A stretch of 64,000 bases of DNA from Chlamydiota bacterium (GCA_013286645.1 JABDFJ010000003.1:1-64000), one strand, 5' to 3'. Counted from the first letter of the stretch, positions 38,336 through 48,074 are shown. Notes: a model not told the origin generated them from the sequence alone. Made by a program: numbers and translations.

Positions 38336-38459
38336 TACGGAATTACCTCTTCTGTTTGTTCTTGTTTAATCACAACTTCGCCATTTCTTCAACCGGTTTT
38401 TTTCTGGGTAAATAATTTGCCGGCTTATATAGTAAAACTTTAAATGCGTATTTTCGAGA

Positions 38460-38846
38460 ATGATGATGTCACAACTTTTTTGCAGGCTTACTTTTTTTCT
38501 TGGAGTGATGGCACTAGCTGCTACAGGCAGTACCTGCGGCAACGAATTCGTCCCGGTTCCTACTCCTTTTGAAATCATCTATGTAACGCCATACGAAGTA
38601 CTTTCCACCCCCTATGGTAGCTACTATCGAAATCCGTCGGGGGAATATGAAAAAGTCCGTTCCATCTCACGCGATGGCAACGGCACATATGTCATTAAAG
38701 TGACTATGCAGTGCCCTATTTGCGGTAAATGTTACGCAGGTACCACACCCGATGAAGGTTATTGCTGCCCTCTAAACGAAATCGAAGTTTACCCCCATAT
38801 ATGGTTACCCTCAGATGTATGCAACTCACAAGGAGTCATGGAATGA
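38460..38846 (+). CDS. Hypothetical secreted Cys-rich protein
   Basis: 128 aa; signal-like N-terminus then CPICGKCYAGTTPDEGYCCPL; stop overlaps the next start (ATGA). Confidence 0.55.
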   Translation: MMMSQLFCRLTFFLGVMALAATGSTCGNEFVPVPTPFEIIYVTPYEVLSTPYGSYYRNPSGEYEKVRSISRDGNGTYVIKVTMQCPICGKCYAGTTPDEGYCCPLNEIEVYPHIWLPSDVCNSQGVME

Positions 38847-39526
38847 CTAGATTCCCCTTATTCAAAATCATAGGCCTAATCCTTTTTTTAGGAGGGACAG
38901 GGCTGTCTCCAACAAAAGCTCTCGCAGCCCCTTTAAATACGGCTTCGGTTGCTGCCATGTCAACTGAACATTTGGCACTTTCGCCCTTAATGGGTTTTGC
39001 ATGCAACTTCAGCACGCAGTATATCGTTTATATCGATGGTTGGTCGAAAGAGCGTGTTTTAGCCATGCCGAAAGGGGAACGTCCGATGCCTGCAGTCTAT
39101 TTAAAGCCTTGGTATATGGCTGTGGAGTTAATGCGTTTTAAAGATGGAGGTTCTTGGCTGGTTACTGCTGATATTTTAGAGCAGTTCGGCCGTGAATTAA
39201 TTGGCAGAGCAGATGGGCAGTTCATCATGCCTAGATCTGAAATGGATGAGGTATTGAAGTTGGCAAATGGCGATATCGCAATTGTTGAGGAGGAATTAGG
39301 CATTCCAAACGGCCTGTGGACAAATAAAAAAATAATCCGTATCGACGTTCCCTTTCCGCAAAACCAAAATATACGCATTCCTAGTGGCAATGAAGTGGGA
39401 GCTAATACTGATTGGTTGCCTGGGGGGCAATTGCCAAAAGGGTACTACGAAGCTATTATAGATCGAATTCCTAAAGGATGTTATTTAGAAACACCCCTAG
39501 ACTTCCGTTCTCAACAGAAGCCGTAA
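38843..39526 (+). CDS. Hypothetical secreted protein, C-terminus toxin-module-like
   Basis: Start at ATG 38843 (MTRFPLFKIIGLILFLGGTGL); C-terminal IRIPSGNEVGANTDWLPGGQLPKGYYEAIIDRIP. Confidence 0.55.
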   Translation: MTRFPLFKIIGLILFLGGTGLSPTKALAAPLNTASVAAMSTEHLALSPLMGFACNFSTQYIVYIDGWSKERVLAMPKGERPMPAVYLKPWYMAVELMRFKDGGSWLVTADILEQFGRELIGRADGQFIMPRSEMDEVLKLANGDIAIVEEELGIPNGLWTNKKIIRIDVPFPQNQNIRIPSGNEVGANTDWLPGGQLPKGYYEAIIDRIPKGCYLETPLDFRSQQKP

Positions 39527-39621
39527 AACCTCAAGGTCAGCCCTAAAGAGAATGTGAAGATATACAACATTTGGAGCTAAAGTCCACAGCAATTGGCGAA
39601 GGACTTTAGTGTTGAAAATAT

Positions 39622-40003
39622 GGGTTCATCCGGTTTAATAGGACTTTCTCCTGAAGAAATTTATTGCCAGGCGAAGCTCATCTCTTTGTAGCCCGTAGCT
39701 AAGGCTTGCGAGCGCAGCGCAGACAGCCGCAGCTACGGGAATGTTAAGTGGAATGCTCAACCCCGTAGGGGTTCTTCTCTTTTAAGATATACGATAGAAA
39801 GAGAAGAACCCCTACGGGGTTGATGCTGCAATTCATTTTCCCGTAGCTGCGGCGGTCTACGCTGCGCTCGCAAGCCTTAGCTACGGGCTACAAAGAGATG
39901 AGCTTCGCCAAGAGATTTTAACAAGGTCCTGCAATTCTCGATGAAGCATAAACAAGAAACATCATTGGTTGGATAGTGAGTCCTACAAAACCGGATGAAC
40001 CAG
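39622..40003. repeat. ~380-bp nested inverted repeat
   Basis: Ends gggttcatccggttt...aggac / tcctacaaaaccggatgaacc; mid arms ggcgaagctcatctctttgtagcccgtagctaaggcttgcgagcgcagcg / RC at ~39845-39910; inner ccccgtaggggttcttctctttt / agagaagaacccctacgggg. Confidence 0.85.
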
Positions 40004-40729
40004 AATATGACAACGACAGCAAATCCTACATATGTAATCATCGGCGCAGGACGTGTAGCAAGCCACTTCACCCACTATTTTAATTTGCTTAAATTGCCCT
40101 TTAACAATTGGTCGCGCGCCCAAGATCCTGCTGGAAAAGACTTATCGACACTTGTGCAAGGTGATGTGAGAGTCTTGTTGGCGATCAAAGATTCAGCTAT
40201 CGAAGAATTTGTTTCGATGCATCCCTGCCTGCACGGCAAACTATGCTTGCATCTTTCAGGTCACTTATCCACACCATTAGCCTATGGAGCACATCCGCTG
40301 TTTACCTTTGGGTCTGATTTGTATGAGTTAAGTGCTTATCAACACATCCCTTTTATTTTGGAAACAGGGGGGCCCTCTTTTGAAACACTGCTACCTGGAT
40401 TGAAGAATCAACATTACACCATCGACAAATCGTTAAAACCGCTTTATCACAGCCTATGTGTTTTGAGCGGCAATTTTTCTTGTCTCCTGTGGCAAAAATT
40501 TTTTTCTGAATTAGAAAAAACTCTACATCTGCCAAAAGAGGTCGCGTTCTCCTATTTACAGCAGATTGCCAACAACCTGCAAAAAGATTCAGAAAGTGCA
40601 CTGACTGGTCCATTGGTGCGCGGTGACAAAGTCACCATTGCAACCAATCTAAAAGCTTTGGAGGGAGACCCCTTTCAAGGTGTTTATCAGGCTTTCGTCG
40701 ATATGTACGAAAAAACAAAACAGAAGTAG
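39995..40729 (+). CDS. Rossmann / DUF2520-like protein, candidate PanG-type ketopantoate reductase
   Basis: 244 aa; YVIIGAGRVASHFTHYF, AYGAHPLFTFG, LKALEGDPFQGVYQAFVDMY; first gene of the pan/coa cluster. Start may be 40007. Confidence 0.6.
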   Translation: MNQNMTTTANPTYVIIGAGRVASHFTHYFNLLKLPFNNWSRAQDPAGKDLSTLVQGDVRVLLAIKDSAIEEFVSMHPCLHGKLCLHLSGHLSTPLAYGAHPLFTFGSDLYELSAYQHIPFILETGGPSFETLLPGLKNQHYTIDKSLKPLYHSLCVLSGNFSCLLWQKFFSELEKTLHLPKEVAFSYLQQIANNLQKDSESALTGPLVRGDKVTIATNLKALEGDPFQGVYQAFVDMYEKTKQK

Positions 40730-40740
40730 GACAAGAGTTT

Positions 40741-41574
40741 GTGAAAATTATTAAGACGATCAAAGAGATGCAAGCCTGGTCTAGACATCAGGTTAAGATA
40801 GGTAAGTCCATCGGTTTTGTGCCAACGATGGGGGCTCTCCATGCAGGTCACAAAAGCCTCTTAGAACGAGCACGTCTGGAAAATGATATTGTCGTGTCAT
40901 CCATTTACATCAATCCCACCCAGTTTGGATCACAAGAAGATTTAGCCAGATATCCACAGACCTTCGAAGCTGATAGGCAGCTGTGTGAAGCTGCAGGTGT
41001 TGATTGTGTGTTTGCCCCAGAGAATGTCTATGAATCCGATTCACAAACATGGGTAGTTGTCGAAAAATTACAGCAAATGCTTGAAGGGAAGAGCCGGCCA
41101 GGACACTTCAATGGGGTTGCAACAGTGGTGACAAAACTCTTCAATATCGTGCACCCTACAAGAGCTTATTTTGGACGCAAAGATGCTCAACAGCTAGTCG
41201 TCATTAAGACGATGGTGAAAGAGTTAAATATGGATTTGGATATTATCCCTTGCGATACTGTGCGTGAAGCAGATGGTTTGGCGATGAGCAGTCGCAACCG
41301 CTTTTTATCCCCAACAGAACGACAACAAGCCTTATGTATCTATCGCGCCTTAACGTATTGCCGCCAGCAAGTGGAAAACGGTGAAAGAAATGCCTCCAAA
41401 TTGGTTGAAGGCATGCACCGTATACTCACCATAGACATTGATTATGTTGTCATCGTTGATGCGCAGTGCTTGGTTCCAATAGCAATTTTAAAAGATGATG
41501 TTTTGGTGGCAATCGCTGTCAAAGTGGGCAGCGTGAGGCTCATTGACAATATCAACTTTACGGGATTGTCATAA
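40741..41574 (+). CDS. panC: Pantothenate synthetase
   Basis: 277 aa; GFVPTMGALHAGHKSLLERA, SIYINPTQFG, YFGRKDAQQLVVI, LAMSSRNRFLSPTER. Confidence 0.96.
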   Translation: MKIIKTIKEMQAWSRHQVKIGKSIGFVPTMGALHAGHKSLLERARLENDIVVSSIYINPTQFGSQEDLARYPQTFEADRQLCEAAGVDCVFAPENVYESDSQTWVVVEKLQQMLEGKSRPGHFNGVATVVTKLFNIVHPTRAYFGRKDAQQLVVIKTMVKELNMDLDIIPCDTVREADGLAMSSRNRFLSPTERQQALCIYRALTYCRQQVENGERNASKLVEGMHRILTIDIDYVVIVDAQCLVPIAILKDDVLVAIAVKVGSVRLIDNINFTGLS

Positions 41575-41575
41575 A

Positions 41576-42829
41576 ATGAACAAAAGCAAAAAGAGCATTT
41601 TAGAAGGCAAACGCATTCTTCTAGGAATCACTGGCGGCATTGCGGCTTATAAGGTGCCGGATCTTGTGAGGTTACTGATCAAAGCTAAGGCCGATGTGCG
41701 CGTAGTAATGACAGATGCCGCTCAACAATTCGTCACGCCTTTGACCATGCAGGCCATTTCACAACACGTTGTGGCAACAGACCTTTTTGATCTTTCCCAA
41801 GAAGCAACTATAGGACATATTGAGCTGGCCGATTGGGCTGAATTATTGGTGATCGCACCCGCTACGGCTGATGTGGTGGCGCGGCTCGCTCTAGGCTTTG
41901 CTAATGACCTATTAACAACCATTGCGTTAGCTTGTCAGGCCCCTCTTTTGATTGCACCCGCTATGAATGTCAACATGTGGCAGCACCCCGCAACGAAAAA
42001 TAACGTCGCTGTATTGACTGAAAGAGGGGCCGAAATTGTAGGACCAGGACATGGTGAGTTGGCTTGTGGGTGGGTCGGCTCTGGCCGTATGAGCGAGCCT
42101 GAAGAGATCTTAGAAGGATGCTGCCGAGCGCTTGGTCCTCAAGATCTAAAGGGCCTGCGTATATTGGTGACGGCAGGTCCTACCTATGAAGCGCTTGATC
42201 CTGTGCGTTTCATCACCAATCGTTCAACAGGCAAAATGGGGTACGCCCTTGCACAAGCAGCAGCCTGGAGAGGTGCAGATGTAATTCTCGTAAGCGGTCC
42301 TACTGTCCTTCCCACCCCGGTAGGCGTCAAAAGAATCGATGTGGAAAGCGCAAGAGAAATGCACGACAAAGTAGTAGCTCATCGAAGTGATGCAGATGTG
42401 ATCGCCTTGGTAGCTGCTGTTGGAGATTATCGACCACAAGTGGTCTCTACAAAAAAACTGAAAAAAACAGCTCTGGGGAATACTCCCTCAATACAATTAG
42501 AAGAAAATCCAGACATCTTAAAAGAACTGGGTGCTAAGAAATGGGTTGGAAAAAGGAAGCCCCCTTTTTTGATCGGCTTTGCAGCAGAGACAGAAAATAT
42601 CGAACAACATGCCGCCGCCAAATTTCAAGCTAAAGGCTGCGATTTAATGATTGCTAATGACATCAGTGAAGCAGGCTCCGGATTTAAAACAGACACCAAT
42701 CGTGTATATATTGTCAGCAATCATAGAGATAAAGCAGATAAACCAACAGGAGAATGGCTTCCAAAGATGACCAAAGCTGAGGTGGCAAATGCTATCCTCG
42801 ATAAAATGATAAATATTTTAAATCCTTGA
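41576..42829 (+). CDS. coaBC: Bifunctional phosphopantothenoylcysteine decarboxylase/synthetase
   Basis: ILLGITGGIAAYKVPDLVRLL; AGPTYEALDPVRFITNRSTGKMGYALAQAA. Confidence 0.95.
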   Translation: MNKSKKSILEGKRILLGITGGIAAYKVPDLVRLLIKAKADVRVVMTDAAQQFVTPLTMQAISQHVVATDLFDLSQEATIGHIELADWAELLVIAPATADVVARLALGFANDLLTTIALACQAPLLIAPAMNVNMWQHPATKNNVAVLTERGAEIVGPGHGELACGWVGSGRMSEPEEILEGCCRALGPQDLKGLRILVTAGPTYEALDPVRFITNRSTGKMGYALAQAAAWRGADVILVSGPTVLPTPVGVKRIDVESAREMHDKVVAHRSDADVIALVAAVGDYRPQVVSTKKLKKTALGNTPSIQLEENPDILKELGAKKWVGKRKPPFLIGFAAETENIEQHAAAKFQAKGCDLMIANDISEAGSGFKTDTNRVYIVSNHRDKADKPTGEWLPKMTKAEVANAILDKMINILNP

Positions 42830-42834
42830 TTTGA

Positions 42835-44274
42835 TTGGAAGCATCAATGGACCAAACAACAGCGTTTATAGATCCTTATGGAAACAATGAACAGGCCATC
42901 AGCCAGCTCGTGCACCGTGTTGTCGATTTGGTTATTAGTGAAACGGCGAAAGCTAGTGAGCGGCAGCCTCTCCCCCATATGAAAGGGTTGTGGCGCCCTA
43001 CACAAATGCCTCAAGAGCCTGTGCCTCTTGAGACAATTTTCGACAACCTCAAAGTATTGATCCATCACGCTATGAATCCTGCCCATCCAGGCTATATGGG
43101 ACATATGGACCCACCACCCGCGACTTTTTCCATTTTGGGCGATATCGTTGCTTCGGTCCTAAACAACAACATGTTGTGTTTTGAGATGGCTCCAAGTTTT
43201 ACAGTGCTAGAGAAAACACTACTCAAGCAATTTGCTAAAACATTTGGTATGTCTGACGAAGCTGGCGGCATCATGGTTAGTGGGGGGAGTTTAAGCAATC
43301 TAGCTGTCATCTCACTCGCGCGCAACGTGAGATTTTCCACCCATAAGGGTGGATTAGCCATGTTGAATCGTCCGCCCGTCTTATTTGCATCCACAGCCGC
43401 CCATACTTCGATACACAAGGCGGCCATGCTTTTAGGATTAGGGATTGATGCCGTCATAAATATACCCACCGATAAAAACGGACGGATGGATGTCATCGAG
43501 CTGGAACGGCAAGTGCTGTTAAGCAAGGAACAAGGCAAAATCCCATTCTGCGTCGTTTGTACAGCTGGTACGACAATTACAGGCATGATCGACCCCATTG
43601 GACCCATCCATGCAATCGCCAAAGCCCATGATCTTTGGATGCATGTCGATGCTGTATATGGAGGTGCTTTAATTTTTTCCGAAAAACACCGCCATCTATT
43701 AAATGGCATCGAAATGGCAGATTCCATAGCGTTCAACCCACAAAAATGGTTGTGCGTTACAAAGACTTGTGCCATGTTTCTTATTAAAGATATTTCTTTA
43801 CTTGAACGTGCTTTTCGCATTCCAGCCCCTTATATGTCGGACCACGATGAAGGGCCTAATTTGGGAGAAATATCGATTCAAGGGACGAGATATCCCGATA
43901 TTTTGAAGCTATGGCTTTCGCTCCAATATTTCGGTATCAAAGGGTGGAGCCAACTTGTTGATACAGGCATGATGTTGAAAGAATTTTTCTTAGAAGAAAT
44001 ACATAAACGCCCCTTTCTTGAGTTATCGTGTAAGCCAGATGTCAATGTTATTTGTTTTAGAATTAAAGCCGAAGGGCTTACCACAGCAGAATTAAATGAG
44101 AAGAACAAAGCTATGCAGCAGCATTTATTAAAAGAGAGCATGTTCTTGTCTTTGCCCGACCTCCATGGGCAAACATGGCTAAAAGTTGTGCTGATTAATC
44201 CAAATGTTACCAAAACAGTCATCAACAAGTTATTTGCCAGTATCGATAAATTTATTGAAGGAGTCCCTGTATGA
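42835..44274 (+). CDS. PLP-dependent group II decarboxylase, candidate PanP-type aspartate 1-decarboxylase
   Basis: 479 aa; VDAVYGGALIFSEKHRHLLNGIEMADSIAFNPQKWLCV (PLP lysine HK/QK site); located between coaBC and panB. Start may be 42847. Confidence 0.85.
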   Translation: MEASMDQTTAFIDPYGNNEQAISQLVHRVVDLVISETAKASERQPLPHMKGLWRPTQMPQEPVPLETIFDNLKVLIHHAMNPAHPGYMGHMDPPPATFSILGDIVASVLNNNMLCFEMAPSFTVLEKTLLKQFAKTFGMSDEAGGIMVSGGSLSNLAVISLARNVRFSTHKGGLAMLNRPPVLFASTAAHTSIHKAAMLLGLGIDAVINIPTDKNGRMDVIELERQVLLSKEQGKIPFCVVCTAGTTITGMIDPIGPIHAIAKAHDLWMHVDAVYGGALIFSEKHRHLLNGIEMADSIAFNPQKWLCVTKTCAMFLIKDISLLERAFRIPAPYMSDHDEGPNLGEISIQGTRYPDILKLWLSLQYFGIKGWSQLVDTGMMLKEFFLEEIHKRPFLELSCKPDVNVICFRIKAEGLTTAELNEKNKAMQQHLLKESMFLSLPDLHGQTWLKVVLINPNVTKTVINKLFASIDKFIEGVPV

Positions 44275-45056
44275 TCAATGTACTCGAATTTCAGAAAATG
44301 AAAAATGAAGGCAAAAAGATCTCTATGATCACCTGCTATGATGCATGGTCGGCGAAAATCATCGCCAAAACAAATATCGACTGTATTTTAGTTGGTGACA
44401 GCTTAGCCATGGTCATGCATGGGTATAAAACCACTATCAATGCCACCGTCGACCTCATGTATACACATACACAAGCAGTTTCCAGATGCGCTTCCAATAA
44501 GTTTATTATCGGTGATATGCCCTTTCTATCTCACCGAAAGGGCCTTTCCTATATGATGGAGACGGTTCAAAGATTAGAGCAAGCGGGCGCACAAGCTGTC
44601 AAATTAGAAGGCGCCGCCGGACATTTAGATTTAATCACACATGTCGTTGAATCGGGAGTTCCTGTGATGGGCCATTTGGGATTGACTCCTCAGTCCGTTA
44701 ATCTAATCGGAGGATATAAAGTCCAAGGTAAAGGAAAGCATGCTGGTGAAACTATTTTAGAACAGGCGTTAGGACTGCAAGAAGCTGGATGTTTTGCTCT
44801 TGTATTAGAATGTGTACCTCACGCTCTGGCCAAAGAAATCACCGAAAAACTATCCATTCCAACTATAGGCATTGGTGCTGGACCCGATGTAGACGGACAA
44901 GTTCTCGTGCTGCATGATATGTTAGGATTGGATGACCATCGACCAAAGTTCCTAAAAACATATCTGGATGGCAAAGACCTCATTCACAATGCGCTAAACA
45001 CTTATGATGAGGAAGTAAAAAAAGGCGTATTTCCCGCTATAGAACATTGTTATTGA
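44271..45056 (+). CDS. panB: 3-methyl-2-oxobutanoate hydroxymethyltransferase
   Basis: 261 aa; MITCYDAWSAKII, VGDSLAMVMHGY, GHLGLTPQSVNLIGGYKVQGK; ATGA overlap with the upstream stop. Confidence 0.96.
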   Translation: MINVLEFQKMKNEGKKISMITCYDAWSAKIIAKTNIDCILVGDSLAMVMHGYKTTINATVDLMYTHTQAVSRCASNKFIIGDMPFLSHRKGLSYMMETVQRLEQAGAQAVKLEGAAGHLDLITHVVESGVPVMGHLGLTPQSVNLIGGYKVQGKGKHAGETILEQALGLQEAGCFALVLECVPHALAKEITEKLSIPTIGIGAGPDVDGQVLVLHDMLGLDDHRPKFLKTYLDGKDLIHNALNTYDEEVKKGVFPAIEHCY

Positions 45057-45069
45057 TTGGTTCTTTGAC

Positions 45070-45855
45070 ATGATTAAACAGACTTACCTTTCTCCCCATT
45101 TGGTAATTGATATTGGAAATACTAAGATTGGTGGCGCCGTTTTTGCTGGCGACGAGTTGATCATGAAATTTAGATTCCGCAGAAGCGCTCATTGGACCGA
45201 AGAATTGTCCCGCAGCTTAATCCACTGTGGAAAGCTATCTGGTGCATTGGTCAGCTCAGTATTTCCAGCCATTAATCCCACTGTCATGCAAATGTTAAGC
45301 TCATTGAAGATTCCTGTGACCTTTGTTGAAGATCTAAAACTCACGATAGATAACCATGGACATAATGTGGGCTCAGATAGGTTAGCAGATGCTTATGGGG
45401 TCATGAAATTGCACCCTGGCAATGCTATTACCATCGCCGTTGGAACAGCCTTAGTCTTCAATGTAATCAAAGGAAATGCGTTTTACGGAGGTGCCATCTG
45501 CCCTGGAATGGGCATGGGATTAAGAGCCCTGGCAGAGCACTGCGCATTGCTGCCTTTAGTGGAAATCACCAAACCTACAGTTGTTTGTTCGAATGAGACA
45601 GAAGGGAACATGCGAAGTGGAATTTATTATGGGCTTTTAGGTACAATTGAGCGCCTGATTAAGGAATTAAAGCACGAGTGTTTTGCTGATAGCACCGCCT
45701 GCGTAGTGATGACAGGTGGATTATTTTCGGGAACCCAAGGGGAGTCTACAATTTTAGGTACCCAACTAAAGAGAGATCTAGGTAATATTGTAGATCATCT
45801 AGAAGTTGATTTAACATCTATTGGCTTAAACGAGATTTACAAAAAGCACTTGTAA
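45070..45855 (+). CDS. coaX: Type III pantothenate kinase
   Basis: 261 aa; LVIDIGNTKIGGAVF, NVGSDRLADAYGV, GGAICPGMGMGLRALAEHCALLP. Confidence 0.88.
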   Translation: MIKQTYLSPHLVIDIGNTKIGGAVFAGDELIMKFRFRRSAHWTEELSRSLIHCGKLSGALVSSVFPAINPTVMQMLSSLKIPVTFVEDLKLTIDNHGHNVGSDRLADAYGVMKLHPGNAITIAVGTALVFNVIKGNAFYGGAICPGMGMGLRALAEHCALLPLVEITKPTVVCSNETEGNMRSGIYYGLLGTIERLIKELKHECFADSTACVVMTGGLFSGTQGESTILGTQLKRDLGNIVDHLEVDLTSIGLNEIYKKHL

Positions 45856-45870
45856 GAGAAGCAAATATCT

Positions 45871-46491
45871 ATGTTTACAGGCATTGTACGTGGCATTGGA
45901 AAAATAACAGAAGCGCACCACATTCCAGGAAGAATGCGTCTTGGTGTATCCATGGAAAAGTCACTCTCTGCAAATGTTGAAACAGGTGCTAGCATTGCCA
46001 TCGATGGGGTATGCCTGACGGTAGTATCTACTGATCAAAATGTGGTGCATTTTGACGTGATCCAAGAAACCCTCGATCGTACCACATTGCGCCTTTTGGC
46101 CCCTCATCACCAAGTCAATATCGAGCGATCAGCACGTCTTGGAGATGAAATCGGAGGACACCTCCTCTCTGGGCATATCTATGGAACAGCGAAAATATTT
46201 TCTATTGAAAAAGAGAACAATAACTGCGTTGTCACCCTGCAGTGTGCGCCAGCCTGGACCAAATACCTGCTACCAAAAGGGTATATTGCTTTAAATGGGG
46301 CCAGCTTAACACTTGTGGATGTGCATAAAGATACAGGGCTTTTTACCGTTCACCTTATTCCTGAAACGTTGCAACGCACCACGTTTGGCACAAAAAAGGT
46401 GGGAGATATAGCGAATGTCGAATTAGATTCTCAAACACAGGCCATTGTAGATACTATTGAGAGGATTTATGCTAACAGATCCACCAACTGA
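45871..46491 (+). CDS. ribE: Riboflavin synthase alpha subunit
   Basis: 206 aa; MFTGIVRGIGKI, duplicated lumazine-binding repeats (GASIAIDGVCLTVV / YIALNGASLTLVDV), GGHLLSGHIYGTA. Confidence 0.95.
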   Translation: MFTGIVRGIGKITEAHHIPGRMRLGVSMEKSLSANVETGASIAIDGVCLTVVSTDQNVVHFDVIQETLDRTTLRLLAPHHQVNIERSARLGDEIGGHLLSGHIYGTAKIFSIEKENNNCVVTLQCAPAWTKYLLPKGYIALNGASLTLVDVHKDTGLFTVHLIPETLQRTTFGTKKVGDIANVELDSQTQAIVDTIERIYANRSTN

Positions 46492-48074
46492 TGGTCTGGA
46501 TTTTGTTTGATCGCATATTGTTTTTCCCACGGCTCACCAAACAGGACAATGGGGTGTTCATTGCGGTCGCGCACAATCATCGCGCTTGAAGTTTTTTGGA
46601 ATGTCTTTAGATCCCCTAACAGCCAAGCACTGCAATGGTAAGGCAGGTTGTTAACGAGTGTTTCCACACCGTATTCGTCGCGCAGTCTATACTGCATCAC
46701 CTCGAATTGCAATTGTCCTACAGCGGCAAAGATGAGGTCGCCACTCAAATCATAGGGACGCAACAGCTGGATAGCCCCTTCTTCAGTTAGCTGCAATACC
46801 CCTTTATCAAAGGCTTTGCGTTTGCCGATATCCTTAGGGTTCACTCTTGCAAAAATTTCGGGTTGGAATTTAGGCAGCGGCTTAAAATTGAAGCCACCAG
46901 ATAGAGAGATCGTATCACCCACAGAGAAAACGCCGGGGTTGATCACACCAATAATATCACCAGCAAAGCCGGTATCTAATGTGGTCCGTTCTCCTGCCAC
47001 CATGCCATGTGGACGGGAAAGTCGCACTTCACGTCCTAGTCGATGGTGTTTAACTACGAGGTCGCGCTCAAATTTCCCTGAGCACACGCGTAAAAAAGCC
47101 ATGCTGTCGCGGTGGCGTTTGTCCATGTTGGCTTGAATTTTAAATACATAGGCACTAAAGGGATGGGTGATTGGATCGATCAGCACCTCTTCGCCGTTAT
47201 TGCGATCAGCTACGCGTGCTTGAGGTGGAGGAGCTAGATCCACGAAAGCATCAAAGAATGGCTCTACGCCAAAATTAGTCAACGCAGACGCAAAGAAGAC
47301 AGGCGTAACGCTTCCTGCCAAAAAGTCATCATGGTTAAATGCATTGCCCGCCATATCGAGCAACTCCAACTCTTGCTTCAACTTATTGACTTCAGCAGCC
47401 CCTAGTAGGGCTTCGATTTCAGGACTATCTATGGGATATCTGGCGACATCAGCTCGCTGTGCACCGCCAACAGAAGTCTTGCTAAAAATCAAACACTCTT
47501 TTGTGGGGCGATCGTAAACTCCTTTGAATTCACGTCCTGTGCCTATAGGCCAATTGATGGCACTTGAATGGATCTGCAGCACATTTTCCACTTCGTTCAT
47601 CAAATCCAAAGGATCAAGTCCTGGCATATCCATTTTATTGATAAAAGTAAGTACGGGAATACGTCTGAGGCGGCATACCTCAAACAATTTACGCGTTTGC
47701 TTTTCCACGCCTTTTGCAGCATCAATCACCATAATCGCACAATCGGCAGCGGTCAGCGTGCGATAAGTATCTTCTGAAAAGTCTTCGTGACCTGGCGTGT
47801 CCAAAACATTGATGACGGTATCTTTATAGATGAACTGCATGGCTGAGGCTGTGATAGAAATCCCACGCTCTTGCTCCATTGCCATCCAATCGGATGTAGC
47901 TGCTTTGCGTCCTTTACGGCCGCGCACCATGCCAGCTGTATGTAGCATACCAGAATAAAGCAAAAGCTTTTCGGTCAATGTGGTTTTGCCGGCATCAGGG
48001 TGGCTGATAATAGCAAAAGTACGACGTTTATTAATTTGATCATTAAGTTGTTGTTGGGTTAACGCATCACTCAT
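46467..48074 (-). CDS. prfC: Peptide chain release factor 3
   Basis: 535 aa; RRTFAIISHPDAGKTTLTEKLLLYSGMLHTAGMVRGRKGRKAATSDWMAMEQERGISI. Confidence 0.97.
   Translation of the reverse strand: MSDALTQQQLNDQINKRRTFAIISHPDAGKTTLTEKLLLYSGMLHTAGMVRGRKGRKAATSDWMAMEQERGISITASAMQFIYKDTVINVLDTPGHEDFSEDTYRTLTAADCAIMVIDAAKGVEKQTRKLFEVCRLRRIPVLTFINKMDMPGLDPLDLMNEVENVLQIHSSAINWPIGTGREFKGVYDRPTKECLIFSKTSVGGAQRADVARYPIDSPEIEALLGAAEVNKLKQELELLDMAGNAFNHDDFLAGSVTPVFFASALTNFGVEPFFDAFVDLAPPPQARVADRNNGEEVLIDPITHPFSAYVFKIQANMDKRHRDSMAFLRVCSGKFERDLVVKHHRLGREVRLSRPHGMVAGERTTLDTGFAGDIIGVINPGVFSVGDTISLSGGFNFKPLPKFQPEIFARVNPKDIGKRKAFDKGVLQLTEEGAIQLLRPYDLSGDLIFAAVGQLQFEVMQYRLRDEYGVETLVNNLPYHCSAWLLGDLKTFQKTSSAMIVRDRNEHPIVLFGEPWEKQYAIKQNPDHQLVDLLA

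Noticed and set aside
43092-43820. 242-aa minus-strand ORF antisense to the PLP decarboxylase
   Set aside because: Long but fully antisense to conserved catalytic motifs; composition consistent with a shadow ORF.
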